Part shown: positions 1 through 5,952 of the stretch, in pieces | Numbering within the stretch: the stretch's first letter is position 1 | How the letters are laid out: each line of letters begins with the position of its first letter | DNA from: Nitrospinota bacterium | GTDB taxonomy: Bacteria > Nitrospinota > Nitrospinia > Nitrospinales > Nitrospinaceae | DNA length: 7,086 nucleotides | Assembly (NCBI GenBank): GCA_027298165.1 | Contig: JAPUGN010000040.1 | Coordinates: 1 to 7,086 of the forward strand | Direction of reading: 5' to 3' | Translations under genes and position numbers: made by a program | The notes under the pieces: generated by a model | Seen by the model: only the letters and a program-made list of their open reading frames with translations | The model's database searches: none | Told to the model about the DNA's origin: nothing

Positions 1-92
1 TTTTAGACAAAAACTGGCGGCCGAAAACTCCACCCAATAGCGATGGCAGGGCTACCCAAAATGTAATCAGGGTCATTCAATCCATGCTCTGA
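1..92 (+). CDS. Possible C-terminal tail of an upstream carbohydrate-enzyme gene (partial)
   Basis: An open frame enters from the left edge (full codons from base 3) and stops at TGA 90-92. Its end reads PPNSDGRATQNVIRVIQSML. This resembles the closing Gly-Asp-Gly-x-Ala plus hydrophobic helix seen at the C-terminus of GT-B-fold sugar enzymes such as UDP-GlcNAc 2-epimerases; the legG product in this window ends in the same style (YGDGQTGKRIVDLL). The same frame continues after the TGA for 22 more coding-like codons to TAA at 159-161. The gene may therefore end at 92, or may have been longer before a nonsense change. The fragment is too short for a firm family call. It would be the neighbour just upstream of the promoter region of the amidotransferase operon. 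Confidence 0.35.
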   Translation, partial: LDKNWRPKTPPNSDGRATQNVIRVIQSML

Positions 93-182
93 AAAGATAT
101 ACTGAAAAAGGCGATCGACCTGCTGTCAAGCCCGGAATACCAAATACCCAAAGGAAAATAATGGTTCTTATTTATTCCTGAA

Positions 183-191
183 TGTTATAAT
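183..191 (+). promoter_or_regulatory. Extended -10 promoter candidate (TGTTATAAT)
   Basis: Bases 183-191 read TGTTATAAT, a perfect TATAAT preceded by the TGn extended -10 element, in an A/T-rich stretch. No good -35 hexamer lies 16-18 bases upstream, which is tolerated by extended -10 promoters. Transcription would begin near base 198 and give a leader of about 108 bases before the preferred amidotransferase ATG at 306. It is the best sigma-70-type promoter seen in the window and could drive the whole operon. The call is by motif only. Confidence 0.4.
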
Positions 192-250
192 AATTTAATT
201 AGCGCCATCCTTCGGATTAGGTTTGATTCTCTCAATAGTTTATAAACCTG

Positions 251-256
251 TTGACA
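251..256 (+). promoter_or_regulatory. Possible -35 box (TTGACA) of a second promoter
   Basis: TTGACA at 251-256 is a perfect -35 consensus. The matching -10 is poor: GATATT at 276-281 with 19-base spacing, or TATTAT at 278-283 with 21-base spacing. If used, transcription would start near base 290. That would only be compatible with the ATG at 306, not with the starts at 267 or 273. A chance match is quite possible. Confidence 0.2.
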
Positions 257-305
257 CAAAAAATACTTGTTCATGGATATTATCTGTGTCCCCGACCCGG
301 TTGAT

Positions 306-1607
306 ATGAAGTTATTTTCCGGCAACGGAAAAACCAAAGAAGCCAAATACGGCCTCCCCGGAGAGGTTAAATTTTGCAGGCGTTGCGTTATCTCCAACCA
401 GCGGCCTAATTCAGCAGTAGAATTCATCCACACCTCCGAGAGTAAAAAAGCTACTATTAATTTTGATGAAGAAGGCGTCTGTGATGCCTGCCGTTTGACC
501 GAACAAAAGAGAAATACAATTAATTGGGAAGAAAGGGAAAAGCAATTGGTCACATTGTGCGACCAATACCGTAGCAAGGACGGCTCTTACGATTGTATCC
601 TCCCCGGGTCCGGCGGGAAGGACAGTTTTTACGCCTCCCATATCCTCAAAACCAAATACGGGATGCACCCGTTAACGGTCACTTGGGCGCCTCATGTTTA
701 TACCGAGTGGGGGTGGAGAAACTTTCAGAAATGGATTCATGCCGGACACGACAATTATCTAATGACCCCCAACGGCAGGGTTCATCGGTTGTTGACCCGA
801 CTTGCAGTAGAGATTTTATTTCATCCTTTTCAAGCCTTTATCCTGGGACAAAAATCCCTGGCTCCAAAAATGGCGGTTCAATTCAATATCCCCCTCGTAT
901 TTTACGGTGAAAACGAAGCCGAATACGGTAACCCTATGTCCGATTCAAAGAGCGCCAAGCGGGATTGGTCCTACTTCACGTCCGGAGGTTCGGGAAATGT
1001 ATATTTAGGAGGGGTTTCCATTGCCGATTTAAAAAACCGTTTTGGATTGGAGGACCAGGATTTGATTCCCTATCTCCCGGCTAATCCGGAAGCCATTGAA
1101 AAAACCGGGGTGGAGGTTCATTACCTAGGTTATTACCTCAAATGGCACCCCCAAAGCTGTTATTACTATTCGGTGGAGCATGGCGATTTCGAGGCTTCAC
1201 CGGAGCGCACCCCCGGCACCTACAGCAAATACAACAGCATCGATGACCGCATCGACGATTTTCATTACTTCACAACCCGCATCAAATTCGGAATCGGCCG
1301 TGCCACCTATGATGCCGCCCAGGAAATCCGCTCAGGTGACATTACCCGCGAGGAAGGAGTGGCCCTGGTCAAACGGTTTGATCATGAATTCCCCGAAAGG
1401 TTTGCCGAAGAAATTTTTCGGTATTTAAGCATTGAACCCAAAGAATTCCCCGAGGCGTCTAAAATGTTCGAACAACCCACGATGACTCGTGAATACTTCA
1501 TGCGATTGGCAGATCATTTTCGATCTTCCCACCTATGGAAATATGATAGTGGTGAATGGATTTTAAGGCACGCCGTCTGGCATGAGGAATTCGTTGCTCA
1601 TTCATGA
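306..1607 (+). CDS. N-acetyl sugar amidotransferase (PseA/WbpG/LegM type)
   Basis: This PP-loop ATP-dependent amidotransferase is expected to convert an N-acetyl group on a surface sugar into an acetamidino group, using ammonia from a HisH/HisF pair, in the cytoplasm. Numbered from the ATG at 306 (433 aa), it has two CxxC pairs, C24/C27 and C59/C62, like a zinc knuckle. The PP-loop SGGKDS is at 102-107, and a GENEAEYGN motif is at 201-209. The conserved C-terminal block runs from GTYSKYN (304-310) through IKFGIGRAT (326-334). There is no glutaminase domain of its own, so the two genes that follow supply the ammonia. It is longer than C. jejuni PseA or P. aeruginosa WbpG, as I recall them (about 375-380 aa). 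The start is uncertain: TTG 267 and ATG 273 are in frame and none of the three has a clear Shine-Dalgarno sequence. I chose 306 because the family begins shortly before the YGLPxEVKFC segment. The stop overlaps hisF by 4 bases (ATGA). The family is firm; the exact sugar is inferred from the legionaminic genes downstream. Confidence 0.9.
   Translation: MKLFSGNGKTKEAKYGLPGEVKFCRRCVISNQRPNSAVEFIHTSESKKATINFDEEGVCDACRLTEQKRNTINWEEREKQLVTLCDQYRSKDGSYDCILPGSGGKDSFYASHILKTKYGMHPLTVTWAPHVYTEWGWRNFQKWIHAGHDNYLMTPNGRVHRLLTRLAVEILFHPFQAFILGQKSLAPKMAVQFNIPLVFYGENEAEYGNPMSDSKSAKRDWSYFTSGGSGNVYLGGVSIADLKNRFGLEDQDLIPYLPANPEAIEKTGVEVHYLGYYLKWHPQSCYYYSVEHGDFEASPERTPGTYSKYNSIDDRIDDFHYFTTRIKFGIGRATYDAAQEIRSGDITREEGVALVKRFDHEFPERFAEEIFRYLSIEPKEFPEASKMFEQPTMTREYFMRLADHFRSSHLWKYDSGEWILRHAVWHEEFVAHS
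1584..1589 (+). promoter_or_regulatory. Ribosome-binding site candidate for the HisF-like gene
   Basis: GAGGAA lies inside the end of the amidotransferase gene, 14 bases before the ATG at 1604. The spacing is longer than ideal, so translation of the HisF-like gene probably depends partly on coupling through the ATGA overlap. Confidence 0.3.
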
Positions 1608-2365
1608 GTAATATACGTCTGATCCCTAGGCTGGATATCAAAGGGCCCAATCTGGTAAAAGGAATTCACTTGGAAGGATTGCGGGTAATGGGTGACCCGC
1701 AGGAATTCGCGGTCGGATATTACAGGGACGGCGCAGACGAATTGATTTATATGGACATCGTCGCCAGCCTCTACGGCCGAAACAATCTGACCGACATCGT
1801 CAAACGCACCGTAGAGAATGTATTTATTCCTATTACCGTGGGCGGGGGCATCCGTTCGACCGACGATGTCAAACACATCCTGCGTTCCGGGGCCGACAAA
1901 GTGGCTATCAATACCGCCGCAATCAATAATCCGGACCTGATCCACCAAGTCTCCAAACGATTCGGATCCCAATGCATGGTCCTGTCCATCGAAGCTCAAA
2001 GCAACGGACCCGGCAAGTGGGAAGCCTTCACAGATAACGGCCGGGAAAAAACCGGCAAGGATGTTCTGGAATGGGCGCGGAAGGGGGTGGAACTGGGAGC
2101 CGGTGAAGTTTTGTTGACTTCGGTGGACCGCGAAGGCACGCGTAAAGGGTTCGATATCGAACTGGTGAAGGCCGTATCCGAATCGGTGCCGGTCCCTGTC
2201 ATCGCCAGCGGAGGGATGGGGCAGACACAAGATATAATTGACGTGATCCAACAAGGGAAAGCCGATGCCGTTGCCATGGCCGATGTCCTGCACTACCGCC
2301 GGATGAAAATCCAGGATATCCGCCAGGCTGCCTTAGAGGCCCACATTCACGTAAGAAATTTATGA
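1604..2365 (+). CDS. hisF: HisF-like ammonia-channel subunit for the sugar amidotransferase (HisF2 type)
   Basis: A 253-aa (beta/alpha)8 barrel of the HisF family. In histidine biosynthesis HisF closes the imidazole ring using ammonia from HisH; beside a WbpG/PseA-type gene it is expected to pass that ammonia on instead. The phosphate-site GGGI (80-83) and IN-T (102-104) are present, as is catalytic Asp11. The ammonia-gate residues known from T. maritima HisF (R5, E46, K99, E167) are conserved here as R5, E46, K99 and E168, and Asp98, which docks HisH, is present. However, the second catalytic Asp (130) is Glu in the segment VLSIEAQ, the usual Cys9 is Arg (PRLDIK), and the phosphate-binding Ser near 225 is Asp227 (MADVLH). 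These changes point away from imidazole-glycerol-phosphate synthesis. The gene overlaps both neighbours by 4 bases. The family call is firm; the role is inferred from context and these residues. Confidence 0.88.
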   Translation: MSNIRLIPRLDIKGPNLVKGIHLEGLRVMGDPQEFAVGYYRDGADELIYMDIVASLYGRNNLTDIVKRTVENVFIPITVGGGIRSTDDVKHILRSGADKVAINTAAINNPDLIHQVSKRFGSQCMVLSIEAQSNGPGKWEAFTDNGREKTGKDVLEWARKGVELGAGEVLLTSVDREGTRKGFDIELVKAVSESVPVPVIASGGMGQTQDIIDVIQQGKADAVAMADVLHYRRMKIQDIRQAALEAHIHVRNL

Positions 2366-3009
2366 CACCCAGGGTTACCGTCATAGATTATGGCGCCAGC
2401 AATTTATTGAATGTGGTTCGCGCCCTTGAGCATTGCGGCGCCGAGGTCGTTCTCGCCGACCAGCCAGAAGCCGTCATCAATGCGGACCGCCTGATTCTTC
2501 CCGGTGTCGGGGCATTTGCCGACGGCATGGCGGAGCTCCAACTCAAGAAACTGGCGGACCCCATCAAGTTTTTCTGCCAGCAAGGAAACCCTTTGTTGGG
2601 AATCTGCCTTGGCATGCAGATGATGCTCGACTCCAGCGATGAATTCGGCCATCATGAGGGCTTGGGATTGATTCCCGGAAAAGTGATCCACATTCCTCCG
2701 AAGGGGGCGAATGGAGAGCCGCATAAAATTCCCCATATCGGGTGGAATGAATTAAGCTATCCCGAAAAGGGCGGCAATTGGGACGACACGCTTTTTTCAA
2801 GATTGAGTCCGGGAAACTCCATGTATTTTGTCCACTCCTTCATGGCAGCCCCTAGCGACGAACGTCATCGCTTGGCGGACTGCGATTACGACGGTCAATC
2901 CATTTGCGCCGCGATTCGCTCCGAAAATATGACCGGATGCCAGTTTCACCCGGAAAAGAGCGGGGAGCCAGGACTACAAATAATCAGCAAATTTATTAAA
3001 ACTCAATAA
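2362..3009 (+). CDS. hisH: HisH-like glutamine amidotransferase (glutaminase subunit)
   Basis: A 215-aa class I glutaminase of the HisH family, of the usual length. It hydrolyses glutamine to glutamate and ammonia and hands the ammonia to its HisF partner. The catalytic triad is intact: Cys82 in GICLGMQ, then His196 and Glu198 in QFHPEKSG. The oxyanion-strand motif PGVG is at 47-50, the KIPHIGWN segment at 122-129, and YFVHSF at 155-160. Lys199, next to the triad Glu, matches the T. maritima HisH Lys181 that salt-bridges HisF Asp98, so HisF-HisH assembly looks preserved. The ATG overlaps the HisF-like stop (ATGA) with only a weak Shine-Dalgarno sequence, which suggests coupled translation and 1:1 output. 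No other histidine gene is in the window, so it most likely serves the adjacent sugar amidotransferase. Confidence 0.9.
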   Translation: MTPRVTVIDYGASNLLNVVRALEHCGAEVVLADQPEAVINADRLILPGVGAFADGMAELQLKKLADPIKFFCQQGNPLLGICLGMQMMLDSSDEFGHHEGLGLIPGKVIHIPPKGANGEPHKIPHIGWNELSYPEKGGNWDDTLFSRLSPGNSMYFVHSFMAAPSDERHRLADCDYDGQSICAAIRSENMTGCQFHPEKSGEPGLQIISKFIKTQ

Positions 3010-3049
3010 CTATTTCAATAACCACTCCCAAAGATAAAAGCCCTGTTGA

Positions 3050-3760
3050 ATGGAAATAATCGCCGTCATACCCGCTCGGGCAGGCTCCAAGAGAATCCCA
3101 GGTAAAAACCTGAAACTTCTTGGTGAAAAACCCCTTGTCGCCTGGTCCATAGAGGTTGCGTTGGCCTCTAAAAGTTTTGAGCGGGTATTGGTGTCCACTG
3201 AGGATTCCAAAATCGCCGAAGTGGCAAAAAGTTATAGCGCAGAAGTTCCATGGCTTCGGCCCGCCGATCTCGCCACCGATGAAGCCACCAGTGAGGACGT
3301 AGTGATTGATTTATTAGGCCGCATTAATAAAGAAAAGGGGAAATTGCCTAAAGCTTTGATGTTGCTTCAGCCCACTTCTCCGTTTCGTTCCGCAAATAGC
3401 ATTCATCGCGCTATAGACCTCTTCGAGAATAACGGAGGCGAAAGCGTAGTTTCGGTAAGCCTCTCAGCAACTTCTCCTTATCTGTGCAAAATTTTAAATG
3501 GAAAGGGAGAGATGAAGCCTTTTATTCCAGATCAACCCGACATACAAAGAACCCAGGACATGCCGCCTGTGTACCAATTGGATGGACTCATTTATTTAAG
3601 CTCTATCCAAAACCTTTTAAATGAAAAGAGCTTTTACAGCAAACACACCCGCGGGTTAATCATTGATGACCCCCATGAATCTATCGATATCGATACACCC
3701 CTTGACTGGTTAATGGCGCAAGCGGTTTTAGCCCAGCGTGAAGCTAAGGATATAAAATGA
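3050..3760 (+). CDS. legF: CMP-nonulosonate cytidylyltransferase (LegF/NeuA/PseF family)
   Basis: A 236-aa cytoplasmic enzyme that transfers CMP from CTP to a nonulosonic acid, making the activated donor for glycosyltransferases. The nucleotide-binding N-terminus IPARAGSKRIPGKNLK is at 7-22, QPTSPFR at 107-113, the RTQDMPPVY segment at 167-175, and the metal-binding pair Asp213/Asp215 sits in ESIDIDTPLDW. The family is firm. The substrate (legionaminic rather than pseudaminic or neuraminic acid) is inferred from the LegI-type synthase and the PglD/PglE-type genes that follow. The ATG at 3050 starts exactly at the family N-terminus, after a 40-base gap from the HisH-like gene with only a weak purine-rich stretch (AAAGATAAAAG). 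The gene looks more A/T-rich than its neighbours. Its stop overlaps the next start by 4 bases. Confidence 0.88.
   Translation: MEIIAVIPARAGSKRIPGKNLKLLGEKPLVAWSIEVALASKSFERVLVSTEDSKIAEVAKSYSAEVPWLRPADLATDEATSEDVVIDLLGRINKEKGKLPKALMLLQPTSPFRSANSIHRAIDLFENNGGESVVSVSLSATSPYLCKILNGKGEMKPFIPDQPDIQRTQDMPPVYQLDGLIYLSSIQNLLNEKSFYSKHTRGLIIDDPHESIDIDTPLDWLMAQAVLAQREAKDIK
3745..3750 (+). promoter_or_regulatory. Ribosome-binding site for legI
   Basis: TAAGGA ends 6 bases before the ATG at 3757, the best-placed Shine-Dalgarno sequence in the window. It supports this start for legI, even though the start is also coupled to the legF stop by ATGA. Confidence 0.5.
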
Positions 3761-4791
3761 GTTGTTTTATCATCGCCGAGGCGGGCGTGAATCACAACGG
3801 GTCGGAAGGACTGGCTCTTGAACTGGTGGATGGGGCGTCGCGGGCCGGAGCCGATGCCGTCAAGTTCCAAACTTTTCGGGCGGAATCTCTGGTCACCCCT
3901 GGAACTGAAAAAGCCGAATACCAGAAAGCAAATACCCAACCAGGCGATCAGTTTTCCATGATCCGGAAGCTGGAGCTTTCCAGGGAAGCCCATCAGCGAA
4001 TTAAGTCCCATTGCGACGCATTGGGAATCGAGTTTATGTCCACCCCCTTCGACCCGGCTTCGGTAGACTTCCTGGTAGACCTCGGCATTCAACGCCTCAA
4101 AATTCCCTCGGGGGAATTGACCCATCTGCCTTTCATTGCCCACATTGCGGAAAAGGGCCTCCCTGTTATAATGTCCACGGGCATGGCAACGCTGGACGAA
4201 GTTCTGGAAGCGGTTCAGACGATGAGGGACGCCCGATGCCAGAAAAGCTTTCTCGACCCGCTGGAAGACACACTGACCCTGCTCCACTGCACTTCTAATT
4301 ACCCGGCCCTGCCCGGCGATATTAACCTGAATGCCATGTTGACCCTGAAAGAGAAAACCGGTTTACCCGTGGGGTACTCAGATCATAGTGAGGGGATTCT
4401 TGTGGCACCGGTGGCAGTGGCCCTGGGCGCCACGGTCATCGAAAAACATTTCAGCATGGACCGCACACTTCCTGGGCCGGACCATGCGGCCTCGCTGGAA
4501 CCGGATGAACTGCAACAGATGATTTCCAATATTCGAAGCGTAGAGAAGGTGATGGGGTCACCGGAAAAGGCTCCGACCCCTTCCGAATTGCCGGTCCGGG
4601 ATGCCGCGCGCCGGAGCGTTACTTTAATCCGAAGTGTTTCACGCAATGAGACATTATCCAAGGGTGATCTCAGTCTTTTGAGGCCGGGCACTGGCATCCC
4701 CCCCCGGGACCTCGACCGGGTGGTCGGCTGTAAAGTCATGACCGATCTTCCGCAATGGCATACTCTGCAATGGTCTGACCTCCTTCAATGA
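3757..4791 (+). CDS. legI: N,N'-diacetyllegionaminic acid synthase (NeuB family)
   Basis: A 344-aa NeuB-family enzyme that condenses phosphoenolpyruvate with a 2,4-diacetamido-2,4,6-trideoxyhexose to give the nine-carbon acid. The TIM-barrel domain opens with IAEAGVNHNG (6-15). KIPSGELTHLPF (115-126) contains the essential Glu120 and is the LegI-style version of this motif (C. jejuni LegI has KIPSGEITNLPY; PseI and sialic synthases differ here). The metal ligands His210 (YSDHSEG) and His231 (EKHFSMDR) are spaced as in N. meningitidis NeuB His215/His236. A C-terminal SAF/antifreeze-like domain spans about 280-344, with Arg309 in RPGTGI matching NeuB Arg314. The gene is complete, overlaps both neighbours by 4 bases, and carries an 8-cytosine run near its end (4698-4705). 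The synthase call is firm; the legionaminic specificity is good but motif-based. Confidence 0.9.
   Translation: MSCFIIAEAGVNHNGSEGLALELVDGASRAGADAVKFQTFRAESLVTPGTEKAEYQKANTQPGDQFSMIRKLELSREAHQRIKSHCDALGIEFMSTPFDPASVDFLVDLGIQRLKIPSGELTHLPFIAHIAEKGLPVIMSTGMATLDEVLEAVQTMRDARCQKSFLDPLEDTLTLLHCTSNYPALPGDINLNAMLTLKEKTGLPVGYSDHSEGILVAPVAVALGATVIEKHFSMDRTLPGPDHAASLEPDELQQMISNIRSVEKVMGSPEKAPTPSELPVRDAARRSVTLIRSVSRNETLSKGDLSLLRPGTGIPPRDLDRVVGCKVMTDLPQWHTLQWSDLLQ
4698..4705 (+). repeat. Poly-C(8) homopolymer tract inside legI
   Basis: Eight consecutive cytosines followed by GGG lie in the codons for Ile314-Pro-Pro-Arg317 of LegI, within the SAF domain. It is the longest G/C homopolymer I noticed in the window. 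A one-base slip would shift the frame and replace about the last 28 residues. Confidence 0.8.
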
Positions 4792-5918
4792 GAAAAATAA
4801 TTTACGTTTCCGGCACACGCGCCGATTTCGGACTGATGGAATCCACCTTGCACATGGCCGCCGACCATCCGGAATTGGACGTTTCCATTTGCGTCACCGG
4901 CATGCATTTGTCCGCTCCTTTCGGCGAAACCGTACACGAAATCGAACACAGCGGTCTTAGGATTTGCGGCCGGATACCTGTGAATATCGAAGAAACCTCC
5001 GGCGCTTCCATGGCCCGCGCGATCGGCAACGAATTGAGCGCTATGGCTGATTTGTTCGAAAAAGAACGGCCGGACTTGGTCCTGGTGCTGGGAGACCGCG
5101 GAGAACAGCTCGCGGGTACCTTGGCCGCTATCCATTTGAATATTCCCGTCGCTCACCTTCATGGCGGGGAGCGGTCTGGAACCGTGGACGAATCCATCCG
5201 CCATGCCATCTCCAAACTGGCGCATTACCATTTGGTCGCTACCGAGGGCTCAAAGGAAAGATTGATCCGCATGGGTGAACGAGAAGAGCATATTTTCGTT
5301 ACCGGCGCCCCGGGTCTGGATGGATTGAAAGACATGGCACAACGGTCCCGGCAGGTGCTGTGCCGGGAGCATAATTTGAATCCGGACCAACCTGTGGCCC
5401 TGGTCATTTTTCATCCCGTTCTGCAGAATGCCGAACAAGCTGGACATCAGGCAGAAGAGTTGATGGAAGCCTTGATCGACTGTTCCTTGCAAGTAATAGC
5501 ATTGATGCCGAATGCCGATGCCGGGGGGAACTGCATTCGTGAGACCCTGGAGCGTTACCGGAATCAATCGGGAGTAAGACTGGTCATCCATATGCCCCGG
5601 ACCGATTTTGTATCCTGGATGGCGGCGGCAGATGTCATGGCCGGTAATTCCAGTAGTGGAATCATTGAGGCGGCGACGTTCGGCCTGCCGGTCGTCAATG
5701 TCGGAACCCGGCAAAATGAACGCGAGCAAAGCGGTAATGTGACGGATGTTCCGGCGAACCGGTCGGCCATTTCTCAGGCGCTGACGGAAACCGTCAAAAA
5801 AGGAAAATTATCGGTCAAAAATGTCTATGGCGATGGTCAAACCGGAAAACGTATTGTAGACTTGCTGATGACATTGCCACTGACTCCCGATTTGCTTCGG
5901 AAATCGAATTCGTATTGA
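4788..5918 (+). CDS. legG: Hydrolysing UDP-N,N'-diacetylbacillosamine 2-epimerase (LegG/NeuC family)
   Basis: A 376-aa GT-B-fold enzyme of normal length for NeuC/LegG. It removes UDP and inverts C2, giving the free 2,4-diacetamido-2,4,6-trideoxymannose used by LegI (or ManNAc from UDP-GlcNAc in sialic-acid makers). The N-terminal SGTRADFGL is at 8-16, GDRGE at 102-106, HGGERSG at 125-131, DESIRHAISKLAHYH at 134-148, PNADAGG at 240-246, the UDP-binding GNSSSG at 285-290, and the closing YGDG near 346. The ATG overlaps the legI stop by 4 bases. There is no Shine-Dalgarno sequence; the upstream bases instead read ACCTCCTT, so initiation probably relies on coupling. Neighbouring PglD- and PglE-type genes favour the bacillosamine-derived substrate over UDP-GlcNAc; this is inference. 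Confidence 0.9.
   Translation: MRKIIYVSGTRADFGLMESTLHMAADHPELDVSICVTGMHLSAPFGETVHEIEHSGLRICGRIPVNIEETSGASMARAIGNELSAMADLFEKERPDLVLVLGDRGEQLAGTLAAIHLNIPVAHLHGGERSGTVDESIRHAISKLAHYHLVATEGSKERLIRMGEREEHIFVTGAPGLDGLKDMAQRSRQVLCREHNLNPDQPVALVIFHPVLQNAEQAGHQAEELMEALIDCSLQVIALMPNADAGGNCIRETLERYRNQSGVRLVIHMPRTDFVSWMAAADVMAGNSSSGIIEAATFGLPVVNVGTRQNEREQSGNVTDVPANRSAISQALTETVKKGKLSVKNVYGDGQTGKRIVDLLMTLPLTPDLLRKSNSY
5346..5368 (+). repeat. Perfect 8-bp inverted repeat (hairpin) within legG
   Basis: TCCCGGCA, a 7-base spacer and TGCCGGGA form a perfect GC-rich stem-loop in the coding sequence. No T-run follows, so it is not an intrinsic terminator. It may be only a coincidence of codon choice. Confidence 0.5.
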
Positions 5919-5952
5919 TTTCCGAGGGACATATCATTGATTGAATGAATCT

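Larger units (their letters stand above)
93..305 (+). other. A/T-rich leader region between the upstream gene and the amidotransferase
   Basis: This stretch holds no convincing complete gene. Bases 93-161 continue the upstream reading frame after its TGA. Bases 160-260 are strongly A/T-rich and carry the promoter candidates listed separately. I see no stem-loop followed by a T-run that would act as an intrinsic terminator for the upstream gene, so read-through transcription into the operon is possible. Confidence 0.4.

Noticed and set aside
2040..2056. GCCGG-GAAAAAA-CCGGC small inverted repeat
   Set aside because: Only a 5-bp stem, inside the HisF-like coding sequence, with no T-run; expected by chance in GC-rich codons.
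1598..2293. Long antisense open frame (231 aa) opposite the HisF-like gene
   Set aside because: It mirrors a well-supported gene with intact family motifs on the plus strand, and its translation shows no recognisable domain.
1604..3009. HisF and HisH as part of the histidine biosynthesis operon
   Set aside because: No other his genes are adjacent, the pair is translationally coupled to a sugar amidotransferase, and the HisF-like protein has Glu130 and Asp227 where catalytic Asp and phosphate-binding Ser are expected.
3634..4287. Long antisense open frame (217 aa) opposite legF/legI
   Set aside because: It spans the border of two firm plus-strand genes and has no recognisable motifs; it is a shadow frame.
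3050..5918. Plain sialic acid (Neu5Ac) NeuA/NeuB/NeuC operon
   Set aside because: The synthase has the LegI-style KIPSGELTHLPF motif, and the genes that follow are PglD- and PglE-type, which Neu5Ac synthesis does not need. It is not fully excluded for the cytidylyltransferase alone.
5934..5948. TCATT/AATGA inverted repeat between legG and pglD
   Set aside because: Only five base pairs, A/T-rich and without a T-run, so it is not a credible terminator or operator.
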